Part shown: piece by piece, positions 35,949-45,411 of the stretch
Numbering within the stretch: the first letter of the stretch is position 1
How the letters are laid out: each line of letters starts with the position of its first letter
NCBI RefSeq assembly: GCF_031846165.1
Contig: NZ_JAVRIE010000002.1
Location: 372,001-436,000, forward strand
DNA: 64,000 bases
Direction: 5' to 3'
Source: Glaciecola blandensis
GTDB lineage: Bacteria; Pseudomonadota; Gammaproteobacteria; Enterobacterales; Alteromonadaceae
The notes under the pieces: generated by a model
The model's input: only the letters and a program-made list of their open reading frames with translations
Told to the model about the DNA's origin: nothing
Database searches by the model: none
Program-made: the position numbers and the translations under genes

Positions 35949-37190
35949 CTATTGGGTGTTCATGATAGCAGTGTAGGTTTCCTTCGATGGAAAACCATCG
36001 GCAACCAAACCATGTTTAGCTTGGAACTGACTGATACCTGAGCGTGTCGCAGGACCAATAATGCCGTCAGCCCCGCCGACATCAATCCCAAGCGCGTTCA
36101 ATTTTCGTTGCATATTTGCCATTTGTGAAACGCTGTAGCTAGGTAAGTCAGGGAGTGCTTTACTCAGCTCATCGTTACCCAAAATACGGTTTGCCAATTG
36201 ACCCACTGCAATGCCGTAGAACTCAGAATTATTCCATCGCAGAATGACATCGAAGTTATGATATACCAAAAATGCAGGACCCTGATGGCCAGCGGGAATG
36301 ATGAGTTTTGAGGGTATCGATGATTCCCCTAAGCTCTGGCCATTTGTTTTAGTCAGTGCCATTGCGGTCCAATGTGAGATTTCTTTCTTATCGCTTCCTA
36401 GCGTTGAATAATCAAATGCTTCTGGAAGTGTGACCTCTCTTCCCCAGCGCAGGCCAGGCTTCCAACCTAAGTTAGCGAGGAAGTTTGCGGCTGATGCTAG
36501 GGCGTCTTTTTCACTGTTCCAAAGGTCGATTTTTCCATCATCATCGCCATCGATGGCATATTTCATATACGCAGTCGGCATGAACTGAGTATGGCCCATT
36601 GCACCTGCCCATGAACCGATCATCTGTTCTTTATTGAGTGATTCGCGTTCCATCAGTTTCAATGCCAATATCAACTCACCGGTAAAGTATTCGCTTCTGC
36701 GAGGATCACAGGCGAGTGTTGCCAGGGAGTCTAGTGTAGACATCTTACCTTTGTAATTGCCAAAATTTGTTTCCAATCCCCAAAAGGCTAACAAATAATG
36801 ACCTGGAATGCCGAATCGACGCGTCAACTCTTTTAGAAATTCATCGTGTTCTTTGAGTGCGGCTTTGCCTTTATCAATGCGCCAGTCGTTTACACGCTTG
36901 CTATAGTAACTCGGAAACGTCTGCACAAACTCAGGCTGATTTCGATCGTATTCAAGTACTTTTGGAATTTGTTTAAGTCTAGGGATTTCAGTTTGGATTA
37001 AATTAACACTGACCCCTTTTTCTTCTGCAGTGATGGCCAGTGTTTCTTTGCATTGTTCGAAGTCTATCGCTTCTGCGTTCTCATCGACGATAGTTTGTGC
37101 CATTGCGCCAAAACTAGACAGGCTGATTGCATTGGCGACGATGAAAATAGATAGGTAGTATTGAAGAGATTTATTGATGTTTTTCGTCAT
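35949..37190 (-). CDS. Lytic murein transglycosylase (MltB-type) with peptidoglycan-binding domain
   Basis: A 413-residue exported lytic transglycosylase. After a signal peptide (ends near SSFGAMAQ) comes an SLT_2/MltB-type domain (about 40-330) with catalytic Glu in FWGLETNFG and the GAMGHTQFMPTAY and DGDDDGKIDLW blocks, then a C-terminal peptidoglycan-binding repeat (about 345-410, GADGIIGPATRSGISQFQ). It cleaves the glycan strand to 1,6-anhydro ends in the periplasm. No lipobox is seen, unlike MltB. It sits between phaB and phaZ without an obvious functional link. Confidence 0.93.
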   Translation of the reverse strand: MTKNINKSLQYYLSIFIVANAISLSSFGAMAQTIVDENAEAIDFEQCKETLAITAEEKGVSVNLIQTEIPRLKQIPKVLEYDRNQPEFVQTFPSYYSKRVNDWRIDKGKAALKEHDEFLKELTRRFGIPGHYLLAFWGLETNFGNYKGKMSTLDSLATLACDPRRSEYFTGELILALKLMERESLNKEQMIGSWAGAMGHTQFMPTAYMKYAIDGDDDGKIDLWNSEKDALASAANFLANLGWKPGLRWGREVTLPEAFDYSTLGSDKKEISHWTAMALTKTNGQSLGESSIPSKLIIPAGHQGPAFLVYHNFDVILRWNNSEFYGIAVGQLANRILGNDELSKALPDLPSYSVSQMANMQRKLNALGIDVGGADGIIGPATRSGISQFQAKHGLVADGFPSKETYTAIMNTQ

Positions 37191-37317
37191 TCCTTTGGTC
37201 CACTGTGATTATGATTTGTATGAGGAGATATTGGTTCTCGAATCGGGTTTCAGCTTGTTTATGTGATAACTACCAATGACAATAAATTATCAGTAATTAC
37301 CTTTTGTGACCATCAAA

Positions 37318-37356
37318 AAACAAAAAAGTGCATCACCCTATTTGGTAATGCACTGC
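37318..37356 (-). terminator. Terminator after phaZ
   Basis: On the minus strand AGTGCAT-TACC pairs with GGTG-ATGCACT and is followed by six T residues, 70 bases after the phaZ stop. Confidence 0.8.
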
Positions 37357-37423
37357 TTTTACGAATTTTTATTGTTAATGAGCAAAGTAAATTCCTATTC
37401 CTTAACTCGTATTTCGCGTGAGC

Positions 37424-38641
37424 CTAGGAGTATTTATCGATAAATTCAGTGACGAGGGGACGAATGTTCTTTCGATACATCGAACCACTAAAAATACCGT
37501 AGTGCCCTGCTCCGGGTTGTAAATGATGTTTGCGCTTGTCTTTTGGTACATTAGTGCATAAATCTTGTGCCGCTTCAGTTTGGCCAATACCACAAATATC
37601 ATCGTCAGCGCCTTCCACTGTCAGTAGTGCTGTATCTCTAATCGCACCAAAGTTGACGGGCTTACCTGCATAGGTAATTGTATTATTCGCTAATTCATTG
37701 TTCTTGAATACGCGTTCAATCGTTTCTAGGTAAAACTCTGCAGGCATATCGAGAACTGCCATGTATTCATCATAAAACGCTCTAAAACGATCTGCGTCTT
37801 CTTTTTCGCCAAACAACAGGTTTTGAAAATACATTTGATGCTTTTTCATGTGTGTTTGTTTGTTCATCGAAATAAAGCCGCCGAGTTGCATAAAGCCCGG
37901 ATACACTTGACGGCCCTCACCAGGATAGCCTACTGGCACTTTCATAATGGCAACATTTTTGAACCATGTCATTGGGCGCTCATGTGAAAACTCATTCACT
38001 CGTGTTGGATTCTTTGTCGTGTCAATTGGCCCTGCCATCAATGTTAAGGATTTGGGCGTATTTGGATTTTTTTCTTCAGCCATCACTGCAGTGGCGATTA
38101 ATGCTTGCACCGTCGGTTGGCAGATAGCAATCATGTGCGAGTTATCACCTAAATGGTTTAGGAACTCGATAAGGTAGCTTACATAGCAGTCGAAGGAGAA
38201 AGGGCCCGCTTCTAGAGGTACTTCACGAGCATCTAGCCAATCAGTAATATACACTTCATGTTCAGGCAGCAAAGCTTCAACCGTTCCTTTAAGCAGTGTG
38301 GCGTGATGCCCTGAAAGAGGCGCGACTAATAGCACTTTGTCTTTTGCAACCTGACCACTGCGATTGAAATGAATCAAGTTGCAAAAGGGTAGGTTCATAA
38401 CGACTTCTTCATTGACGCTAATTGTTTTACCGTCTACGTCGACAGAATCTATGTTAAATCCGAGTTTGTCATAGCGCTGAGTCACTCTAATTGCTGTCTC
38501 TAGAGTAGCGCTGGCAATGCGGCCAGTCCAAGTATATGAAAAAGGATTGCTTGGGTGAGAGACAATGTCATTCATTAAGCCAAAGCCTTCACTCATTAGT
38601 TGACCACTGCGGGCCAAATAGTCATACGCTTGATAATTCAT
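37424..38641 (-). CDS. phaZ: Intracellular polyhydroxyalkanoate depolymerase
   Basis: A 405-residue intracellular PHB depolymerase (PhaZ1-like) that mobilises granules inside the cell. It opens MNYQAYDYLARSGQLM, contains VAPLSGHHATLLKGT and TDWLDAREVP, and the nucleophilic Cys in AICQPTVQA that replaces Ser in this family; Asp (GADDDICG) and His (GAGHYGIFSG) complete the triad. It has no signal peptide, in line with internal granules. AGGAA precedes the ATG. It is the last gene of the minus-strand PHB run. Confidence 0.95.
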   Translation of the reverse strand: MNYQAYDYLARSGQLMSEGFGLMNDIVSHPSNPFSYTWTGRIASATLETAIRVTQRYDKLGFNIDSVDVDGKTISVNEEVVMNLPFCNLIHFNRSGQVAKDKVLLVAPLSGHHATLLKGTVEALLPEHEVYITDWLDAREVPLEAGPFSFDCYVSYLIEFLNHLGDNSHMIAICQPTVQALIATAVMAEEKNPNTPKSLTLMAGPIDTTKNPTRVNEFSHERPMTWFKNVAIMKVPVGYPGEGRQVYPGFMQLGGFISMNKQTHMKKHQMYFQNLLFGEKEDADRFRAFYDEYMAVLDMPAEFYLETIERVFKNNELANNTITYAGKPVNFGAIRDTALLTVEGADDDICGIGQTEAAQDLCTNVPKDKRKHHLQPGAGHYGIFSGSMYRKNIRPLVTEFIDKYS

Positions 38642-38738
38642 TTATTTTCCTCAGCTTCAGAATAGCACTTTGTATAATCATTTTAGGTAATATAAGTCTT
38701 TCTAACCTAGAGTGAGTATAGAAAGTGATTCTGTGGGA

Positions 38739-38786
38739 TAAAAAAACTCCAATCACTAAGACCAAATGTATCCTTGCGATTGGAGC
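38739..38786 (-). terminator. Terminator after the small phasin gene
   Basis: On the minus strand CTCCAATC and GATTGGAG enclose a 23-base loop, then seven T residues. It separates the phasin genes from phaZ. Confidence 0.75.
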
Positions 38787-38838
38787 TTCGTTAACGATTT
38801 TCTTTATGCTGAAAGCAACAAAGATATAACGCTCTATT

Positions 38839-39189
38839 TTATTTTGCTGCAGCGGCTGCAGTCATTTTTGAGCTCAGCTCTTCGCTGATCCCTTTCATCA
38901 TTTCGCCTGCTTTTGCTTGTGCGCCAGAAACGATAGTGTAAGTTTCCTTTGCAGCGTCTGTTACGGTTTCTTGTAAAGACTCTAAGTAAGCTTTTTGAGT
39001 TTCAGCAAGGCTCATTACGTCTTTTTGCTGGCTCGCTGTTTCAGCGAAAGAAACGCCACCACTCAATAGTGTAGAGAAAAGAGCATTTTGCTTTTCTGCT
39101 AATGCTTGAAGTGTAGACATGTTCAATGTTGCTAGTTCAGTTACTGGCTTCATCGACTCTTTAAGTTGTTCATTCATTTGTTCTAACAT
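38839..39189 (-). CDS. Phasin family protein
   Basis: A 116-residue mostly helical protein of the phasin family, which coats PHB granules and limits their size. Typical features are an amphipathic N-terminal helix (NEQLKESMKPVTELATLNMSTLQALAEKQ), heptad-like spacing and an Ala/Lys-rich end. GGAG lies seven bases before the ATG. It is 51 bases downstream of the larger phasin gene, probably in one transcript. Confidence 0.88.
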   Translation of the reverse strand: MLEQMNEQLKESMKPVTELATLNMSTLQALAEKQNALFSTLLSGGVSFAETASQQKDVMSLAETQKAYLESLQETVTDAAKETYTIVSGAQAKAGEMMKGISEELSSKMTAAAAAK

Positions 39190-39240
39190 GATGTATCTCC
39201 GATTTAATTTAAAAAACTAATTACTTGGTCGCTGACTAAC

Positions 39241-39981
39241 TTATTTAGTCGATTTTGTTGTCGTCGCGGTGGTTTTTGCGTCAACTTTACTACTCTTTAC
39301 AGGCGCCGCTTTTGTTTTCGGCGTTGCTTTAACTTCATCTGCGCTTAAGTTGGCAACAGGCTTCGGTGCTGGTTTGACAGTAGCCTTTGGTGCCGTTGTT
39401 TTTGTTATCGTTTTTGCTGGCGCTTTCTTCGCTGCGGCTTTTGCTGGTTTTACAGCGGGCGCGGCCTTCGCTGGCGTCGTCTTAACTGTGTCTGCTTTTA
39501 CTGGTGCAGATTTCACCTGAGCGCTATTTTTAGCAGGTGCTGTTTTTTTTGTGGCCGGTTTTGCTTTTGACGTAGTTGCTTTTTTAGCCGGTGTTACCTT
39601 TGATGGCGTCGCTGCCGTTACCGGCGCTGCTTGCATTTTTGCTACGGCAGCTTTGCTTGCTTCGCCTGCGCTTTCTAAACCTGTTTTCAGGGCATCAGCA
39701 AATTGCTGCGACACAGTATTCATCGTGCCATAGGTAGTTTTTGACGTACTTGTTAAGCGTTCTCTTACTGATTCGGCATACACTGATTGAGCAGCGAGTA
39801 GACCCTTTACTTCAGTTTGTTGAGACATCGTTTGTAACAGCTTTACACTGTCATCTAAAACACCTGACAAAAATTGAGTTTGTTGCTGAGAAACGGCTTC
39901 AAGTGCTTTCACATTAGCTGCAAATAAATCGCTAGCGGGTTGTGACGACTTTTTCATTTGTTCTGTAAATTGACCAAACAT
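39241..39981 (-). CDS. Phasin with histone H1-like Lys/Ala/Pro-rich tail (PhaF-like)
   Basis: A 246-residue two-part protein. Residues about 1-115 are a phasin domain (MFGQFTEQMKKSSQPASDLFAANVKALEAV) similar to its neighbour. From about 118 to the end it is low-complexity and highly basic, with repeated KPA, AKKA and TPAKAA elements like the DNA-binding tail of Pseudomonas PhaF, which ties granules to the nucleoid. Two TGC-rich operator-like repeats lie upstream. GAGGA precedes the ATG. The domain combination is visible; the nucleoid role is inferred. Confidence 0.85.
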   Translation of the reverse strand: MFGQFTEQMKKSSQPASDLFAANVKALEAVSQQQTQFLSGVLDDSVKLLQTMSQQTEVKGLLAAQSVYAESVRERLTSTSKTTYGTMNTVSQQFADALKTGLESAGEASKAAVAKMQAAPVTAATPSKVTPAKKATTSKAKPATKKTAPAKNSAQVKSAPVKADTVKTTPAKAAPAVKPAKAAAKKAPAKTITKTTAPKATVKPAPKPVANLSADEVKATPKTKAAPVKSSKVDAKTTATTTKSTK

Positions 39982-40019
39982 GACTTTTCCTCAATCTGAT
40001 TTCGAATATTTATCGCTAA

Positions 40020-40104
40020 TTGCTGCGCTGCAACATTTCGTATGTTCAAATAATAGTCAATTTGAGAAGAAGATCAAGGATTATTTTGTTGCAGTGCAAC
40101 ATTT
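40020..40104. promoter_or_regulatory. Paired TGC-rich repeats, probable PhaR operators
   Basis: Two 19-base copies fit TTGYTGCRSTGCAACATTT: 40020-40038 and 40086-40104, 66 bases apart. The second contains the palindrome GTTGCA-g-TGCAAC. They lie between phaR and the PhaF-like phasin gene, upstream of the latter. PhaR repressors are known to bind TGC-rich sites before phasin genes. Confidence 0.65.
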
Positions 40105-40154
40105 TCTTGATCTAAATTAGGTTTGGACTGAGGAGCTTAAATCAACTAGCTGAT

Positions 40155-40586
40155 TTAACTGTCTTTTTTGTTTTGAGGGTTCATGTTCCAAGCTGACATA
40201 TTCTGTTCCATTATTTTTGAAAACATCCCGATCGGGCTGTTATCGACCATATTTTTCATCAAACCTTGGACTTTATCTTGCTGCTCAATAAACTGCACAA
40301 TACTTTGTTCTAGGTACTGTCGAACGAATACTTCCATGTCGCTATCGTAGAAGCGGATAAGTTGTTTCAATAAAACATCAGTTAGCAATGACTGTTGTTC
40401 ATTGGTTTCAGATTCGCTGATTATTTGAAGCAAGACCGACTTGGTTAGGTCTGCATCGGTTTTAGAATCGACAATTTTAAATTCAACACGGTCATTAATT
40501 AATACTTTGATAAAATCTAAGTTCACGTATTTGCTTTGTGAACTATCGTATAAACGCCTATTTGGATATTTTTTAATAACGACCAA
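40155..40586 (-). CDS. phaR: Polyhydroxyalkanoate synthesis repressor PhaR
   Basis: A 143-residue PhaR. The N-terminal DNA- and PHB-binding domain shows IKKYPNRRLYDSSQSKYVNLD, and the following helical part resembles the PHB accumulation regulator domain. PhaR represses phasin (and its own) genes until it is titrated by nascent PHB. The TTG at 40586, after GAGG, puts the start where the family begins; an ATG 12 codons upstream lacks a ribosome site. It lies between phaC and the phasin genes. Confidence 0.93.
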   Translation of the reverse strand: MVVIKKYPNRRLYDSSQSKYVNLDFIKVLINDRVEFKIVDSKTDADLTKSVLLQIISESETNEQQSLLTDVLLKQLIRFYDSDMEVFVRQYLEQSIVQFIEQQDKVQGLMKNMVDNSPIGMFSKIMEQNMSAWNMNPQNKKDS

Positions 40587-40708
40587 TGTAACCTCGACTC
40601 GATGAAAGATGGGGAGTATCAATACGCTAAATAGAGCGTACCTCTAAAGGTTAGCTTAGTTTCCGATAAAAAGCATGTTTTGAAATTGAATCAATGCGGA
40701 GGTTTGGA

Positions 40709-42496
40709 CTATTCGCCCAAACGTTTCATCACATATGTGCCTGGTGCATCCATTAATGCAGGGTAATCCTTGTGCTGTCCAGGTATTGGTGCAGTGAGCT
40801 TTTTGCCTGAAAGTGGAGACAACCACGAATGCCAGTCAGGCCACCATGAGCCAGCGTGCTCTGTGGCGCCTTCGAACCATTCGTCAGGGCTCTCAGGTAA
40901 ATCCTCATTGATCCAATGTGGATACTTGCCACCTTTGGTTGGATTGATAACACCGGCCAAGTGTCCAGAACCAGCTAAGACAAAGCGACTGTCACCTGAA
41001 ACAAGTTTAGTTCCTTCATATGCCCCTTTCCAAAGTACAATATGGTCAGCAATAGTAGAGAGGAAATAGCATGGTACATCGATATTACCTAGGTCGATAC
41101 TTACGCCGTCAATAACTATAGCACCTGGGTCCTTGAGTTTGTTTTCCCAGTAAGTCGTGCGTAAGTATTGCTTGAAACATGCTGCGGGGATGTTTGTTGA
41201 GTCACTATTCCAATGCAGAATGTCGAAAGGAGCAGGATCTTTTCCTTTCAAATAATTGTCGATGAAGAACGACCAGAACAAGCTGTTCTCACGAAGTAAG
41301 CTGAAGCTCATACCGATAATTCGACCATCGAAGACGCCTTTAATATCTGCGTTCTGTTCAATCATCGGTAGCATGTCTTCTGAGAAATAATTAGCAACTT
41401 CGCCAGGTTCACTGAAGTCCAACAGCGTGGTTAAAAATGTCAGGGAATTAACTGATTCATCCTTCAGCCCTCTCAGATAGGCAACTGTCATGGCAGAGAG
41501 AGTGCCACCCACACAAAAGCCCGTTAAATTCACTTTCTTTTGTTTGGTAATCGTTTTGATCTGTTCAATTGCAGCGATAGGCCCTTTGCGCATGTAATCA
41601 ACAAAGTCGTTATCTGCTAGTTCGGCTTCAGGGTTTACCCATGAAATCATAAATACAGAATAGCCCGCATCCAATAATCCCCGCACCATCGACTTCTTCT
41701 CGTCCAAATCGAGCACATAATATTTGTTGATAAAGGGTGGGGTGATCAGCATTGGGGTCTGATGATGTTGTTTGTGCAGAGGAGCGTAATGAATGAGTTG
41801 CATTAATTCATTTTGATATACAATTTTTCCAGGTGTATTCGCTAAGTTCTCGCCCAATACAAAACCACTACTGTCAGTTTGACGCATTTTAAAAGCTTCT
41901 AGTGGACTTTTCTCCAAGTCCTCCAAGAAGTTTTGCATCCCTTTTACTAAGTTTTGTCCTTTGCTCTTTAATACTTCTTCACACACTTCAGGATTCGTTA
42001 GTACAAAGTTTGTGGGGGAAAGGGAGTTCACGTACTGACGAGTAAAGAACTTCGCTTGTTTCTCGGCTTTCTCATCAGCAAATTCAATGGCGTCAATCAT
42101 GCTGCTGAGCAAATCTGAATTCGCTAAGTAAGATTCCTTTATATAGTGGAATACAGGGTTTTCGTTCCAATCGCCATGCGCAAAGCGTTTGTCTTTCGAT
42201 TGTTCTGCTACTTTGGTTTGTAAGGCTTCACCCATCATCGCCTTTGAAGCTTCCTGCCATAACTCAGCTTGTTTTTGCATGTAGTGCATTTGCTGTTGGA
42301 TAAGCTTGTTTGAATCAACTTTAATATCGCCATTTAACAGAGCACCCAGTTTTTGTGGGTCGAATAAACTTTGCATATCAACAGAACCACCCTCAGCATT
42401 TTGGGCTGAGCGGGCAAGCACTTCTTGCGCCATGGTATTGAAGACAGCCGCGTACTTTTCGATATAGGCGAGTACTTCTTTTTCATCCGTTCCCAT
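40709..42496 (-). CDS. phaC: Class I poly(R)-hydroxyalkanoic acid synthase
   Basis: A 595-residue class I PHA synthase that polymerises (R)-3-hydroxybutyryl-CoA on the granule surface. The lipase-like box is GFCVGG with nucleophile Cys328, the Asp lies in IADHIVLWKG and the His in GSGHLAGVINP. The N-terminal region (about 1-180) is the typical PhaC_N part and ends before FVLGENLANTPGKIVYQNELMQL. GGAG lies before the ATG. A 77-codon gene is 59 bases upstream on the same strand. Confidence 0.96.
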   Translation of the reverse strand: MGTDEKEVLAYIEKYAAVFNTMAQEVLARSAQNAEGGSVDMQSLFDPQKLGALLNGDIKVDSNKLIQQQMHYMQKQAELWQEASKAMMGEALQTKVAEQSKDKRFAHGDWNENPVFHYIKESYLANSDLLSSMIDAIEFADEKAEKQAKFFTRQYVNSLSPTNFVLTNPEVCEEVLKSKGQNLVKGMQNFLEDLEKSPLEAFKMRQTDSSGFVLGENLANTPGKIVYQNELMQLIHYAPLHKQHHQTPMLITPPFINKYYVLDLDEKKSMVRGLLDAGYSVFMISWVNPEAELADNDFVDYMRKGPIAAIEQIKTITKQKKVNLTGFCVGGTLSAMTVAYLRGLKDESVNSLTFLTTLLDFSEPGEVANYFSEDMLPMIEQNADIKGVFDGRIIGMSFSLLRENSLFWSFFIDNYLKGKDPAPFDILHWNSDSTNIPAACFKQYLRTTYWENKLKDPGAIVIDGVSIDLGNIDVPCYFLSTIADHIVLWKGAYEGTKLVSGDSRFVLAGSGHLAGVINPTKGGKYPHWINEDLPESPDEWFEGATEHAGSWWPDWHSWLSPLSGKKLTAPIPGQHKDYPALMDAPGTYVMKRLGE

Positions 42497-42555
42497 CTGT
42501 GTTCTCCATTTGCCGAGTGAGTGTTAACGCTTTATCTTTTATTGTACTTAAATGG

Positions 42556-42789
42556 TTATTTGTTATTCGAGGCCAAGAATGACTCCATCATTTTTTGATA
42601 GGCGCTGAAGCCTGTTATGCCACTTTCCAATGACGGTTTGATGAAAGTTTCAAAGGCTTTCTGAGGATCTTGGGCACATTGTTTGGCCATATCCTCGGTA
42701 ATGTCTGCATGTAACTGGCTAAAGTCGGGGAGTCCGAATATTTCACGCGCCTCTGCTGGGCTCAAATCTAGCTCGATTTTCACTTTCAT
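42556..42789 (-). CDS. Small conserved protein upstream of phaC
   Basis: A 77-residue acidic protein (MKVKIELDLSPAEAREIFGLPDFSQL) that resembles small proteins often found beside PHA genes (DUF6489-like, from memory). It may help granule formation, but no activity is known to me. ATG 42789 follows TGAGG at good spacing; the upstream GTG is less likely. It is probably the first gene of the phaC transcript. Confidence 0.7.
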   Translation of the reverse strand: MKVKIELDLSPAEAREIFGLPDFSQLHADITEDMAKQCAQDPQKAFETFIKPSLESGITGFSAYQKMMESFLASNNK

Positions 42790-42964
42790 AAACACCTCAT
42801 TTAGACAAATCAGTTTACTGGCGAACTTTTAGCCTATGCCGCTGCCCTAATAAAGTCTATAGTTTTCGACCATGGTATTAAGCTAAAATACAGCGGACTC
42901 AACAAAAATAACAAGTTAATCATGACGAGTCTTTGCGCTAAATCACTAAGAGAAGTTAAGTTCA

Positions 42965-45295
42965 TTGAAGATCAAAGAGATACCCTTACTCCCATTTAGA
43001 TGGCTGAAGCGGCACTTCTGGAAGCTGTTTATTGTTTCTTTCGCTGCACTCGCTGCCTATTTTGTCTACATCGATGCGCAGGTGAAGCACCGGTTTGATG
43101 GAAATAAATGGCAAGTGCCTGCACAAATATTCGCTCGCCCTTTAGTGCTGCAGGAAAAACTCGAAATCAGCAAAGCTGAGGTAATGGATGAGTTACGACT
43201 TTTAGGCTATCGCAAAGTGGCTACAGCAAAATCCACTGGCGAATATCACGTGCATGCTGATCAGTTGCGTATTAAGCGCCGTTCTTTTCACTATCCTCAA
43301 GGCTTTGAGCCTGAAAGAGATATTCGCATAGTATGGGAAGGAAGTCGTATTTCGACGATCCAATTTATGTCTGATGGTGATTCGAATGGCCGTAATCGTC
43401 AGGTTGCTATGACACGTTTAGAGCCGTGGCTGGTGTCTCGTCTTGTAAAGGGTCTTGATGAGGATCGAATGTTAGTTGGTGCTGATGATATACCACCGCT
43501 CCTGCAGCAGGCACTGGTCATTGTGGAAGACCGAGATTTCTACGAGCATCATGGTATTGCGCCTACTTCTATCTTGCGCGCTTTTTTTGCCAATATCACT
43601 GCTGGACGCACGGTACAGGGCGGTAGCACTTTAACGCAGCAGTTAGCAAAAAACTTCTTCCTCACACGAGAGCGGTCTTATGTGCGCAAAGCGAAAGAAG
43701 CAGTCATGGCCTTGGTCATCGACTTTCGATATAGCAAAGAACAGATTCTAAACGCATATATAAATGAAGTGTTTTTGGGGCAGAATGGGGCCGTCGCAGT
43801 GCATGGTTTTGGCCTAGCGAGTCATTTCTATTTTGACAAGCCATTGCCAGAGTTATCCGTCCCGGAAATTGCCACGCTGGTAGGCTTAGTTAAAGGTCCT
43901 TCTTATTACGAACCAAATAAATATAGCGAACGCGCACTTGAGCGCCGTAACTTAGTCCTTCGTTTATTATTCGAGGCAAATGAAATAGATAGAAGTGATT
44001 ATGAAGGTTACGTATCTACACCGCTAAATATCAATAGCAGCAAGAGTTTAGCTAGTGGCAAGCATCCAGCTTTTATGGATAAGGTGAGAGACGAACTTTA
44101 CCAAGTGGTGAATCGGCCTTCAGAAAGATTATCCGGTGTTAAGGTTTATACGACGCTTGATATCAATGCCCAGCGTCGCGCAGAAGCAGCCTTGCAAGAA
44201 AAAGTTAAAGAGATCAGCGAACAGCGAAAGCAAACAGAATTGGAAGCCGCGATGGTGGTGTCCGATATACGCTCGGGTGAGATAAGAGCAATTGTGGGAG
44301 GCAAGAATACTAGCTTCAGCGGCTTCAATCGGGCTTTGAACGCTTATCGCCCCATCGGTTCATTGGTTAAACCCGCGGTATATTTAACGGCCTTAGAAGA
44401 CTCAAGCAACTACAACTTAGCAACTATGTTAGAGGACACGCCTGTTAAGATGCGAAGCACAGGTGGAAAGTATTGGGAGCCCCTGAATGCCGATAAGCAA
44501 TTTCGAGGACAAGTTGCGTTGATTGAAGCCTTAAGTAAGTCGTATAACGTGCCCACGGTTCGCTTAGGCATGGCATTAGGCTTGGATGAAGTAGCTTACA
44601 CGATCAATCGTTTAGGTGTAGAGAAGGACATTGAATTAGTGCCCGCTTTGACGCTAGGCGCTATTGACCTATCACCTTTACAGGTCAATCAAATGTATCA
44701 AACTATTGCGAACAATGGTGTTTTCAATGAGTTACACAGCCTAACAGCAGTCACGTCTAACGAAAACGCGTTGTTGTATTTACGTGATGTAGACAGTGAA
44801 AATCGCATTGACGAGTCAGCTACTTACCTCATTAACTATGCTTTGCACAAAGTGACTTTAGAAGGCACCGGAAAAGCCATTCGACAAAACTTTCCTACAG
44901 TCAACATGGCGGGCAAGACTGGCACAACAAATGATTATCGAGATAGCTGGTTTGCAGGATTTGATCGCAATCTCGTCAGTAGCGTTTGGATGGGTGCTGA
45001 CGAAAACTCGCCGGTGAATTTGTCTGGAGCCAGCGGTGCAATGCAAATCTACATTGCGTTTCAGCATCGACAATCACCTAAAAATCTATCGAGAAGATTC
45101 CCGCAAGGCTTAGGTATTGCGCATTTTGACGCAAGTACGGGTGAACTCTCAGCACCAGGTTGCGGCGAGATTATAAGTGTGCCGGCTATTTTGAGTGCTT
45201 TACCTTCACACTCCATGCCCTGCAATGGCAAGCAAGCGCCGGCGAAAGTCAAAGAGAAAAAACGAAGCCTCTGGGACCGTTTGTTCGGAGAATAA
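42965..45295 (+). CDS. mrcB: Penicillin-binding protein 1B
   Basis: A 776-residue class A PBP. Order: cytoplasmic N-terminus, membrane helix (about 18-38), UB2H-like domain (about 60-145, where LpoB binds in enterobacteria), GT51 glycosyltransferase (about 160-330; VEDRDFYEHHG and GGSTLTQQLAKN) and transpeptidase with SLVK (active Ser), SYN and KTGTT. It polymerises and cross-links peptidoglycan. The cytoplasmic tail is shorter than in E. coli. The TTG start at 42965 has only a purine-rich stretch before it. It ends in a basic KEKKRS tail and a terminator. Confidence 0.95.
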   Translation: MKIKEIPLLPFRWLKRHFWKLFIVSFAALAAYFVYIDAQVKHRFDGNKWQVPAQIFARPLVLQEKLEISKAEVMDELRLLGYRKVATAKSTGEYHVHADQLRIKRRSFHYPQGFEPERDIRIVWEGSRISTIQFMSDGDSNGRNRQVAMTRLEPWLVSRLVKGLDEDRMLVGADDIPPLLQQALVIVEDRDFYEHHGIAPTSILRAFFANITAGRTVQGGSTLTQQLAKNFFLTRERSYVRKAKEAVMALVIDFRYSKEQILNAYINEVFLGQNGAVAVHGFGLASHFYFDKPLPELSVPEIATLVGLVKGPSYYEPNKYSERALERRNLVLRLLFEANEIDRSDYEGYVSTPLNINSSKSLASGKHPAFMDKVRDELYQVVNRPSERLSGVKVYTTLDINAQRRAEAALQEKVKEISEQRKQTELEAAMVVSDIRSGEIRAIVGGKNTSFSGFNRALNAYRPIGSLVKPAVYLTALEDSSNYNLATMLEDTPVKMRSTGGKYWEPLNADKQFRGQVALIEALSKSYNVPTVRLGMALGLDEVAYTINRLGVEKDIELVPALTLGAIDLSPLQVNQMYQTIANNGVFNELHSLTAVTSNENALLYLRDVDSENRIDESATYLINYALHKVTLEGTGKAIRQNFPTVNMAGKTGTTNDYRDSWFAGFDRNLVSSVWMGADENSPVNLSGASGAMQIYIAFQHRQSPKNLSRRFPQGLGIAHFDASTGELSAPGCGEIISVPAILSALPSHSMPCNGKQAPAKVKEKKRSLWDRLFGE

Positions 45296-45331
45296 AACCA
45301 CATTGCTCCTTACTGGGGCGATAATTTAAAA

Positions 45332-45355
45332 ATGCACCATAAGGGTGCGTTTTTT
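45332..45355 (+). terminator. Terminator after mrcB
   Basis: GCACC / GGTGC around ATAAG, then six T residues; 37 bases after the stop. Confidence 0.75.
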
Positions 45356-45411
45356 GTATCTAAATATGTCTCTCATCTCATCATCTGTTTGAAAAATATA
45401 ACTTTTATTTG

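Noticed and set aside
38838..38865. TGC-rich sequence resembling the PhaR repeat near the small phasin stop
   Set aside because: It is the coding sequence for the Ala-rich C-terminus of the phasin and lacks the conserved AACATTT end.
39269..39733. Hydrophobic frames opposite the Lys/Ala/Pro tail of the phasin
   Set aside because: The reverse complement of Lys/Ala/Pro codons gives Phe/Ala/Gly runs that imitate membrane segments; it is an antisense shadow.
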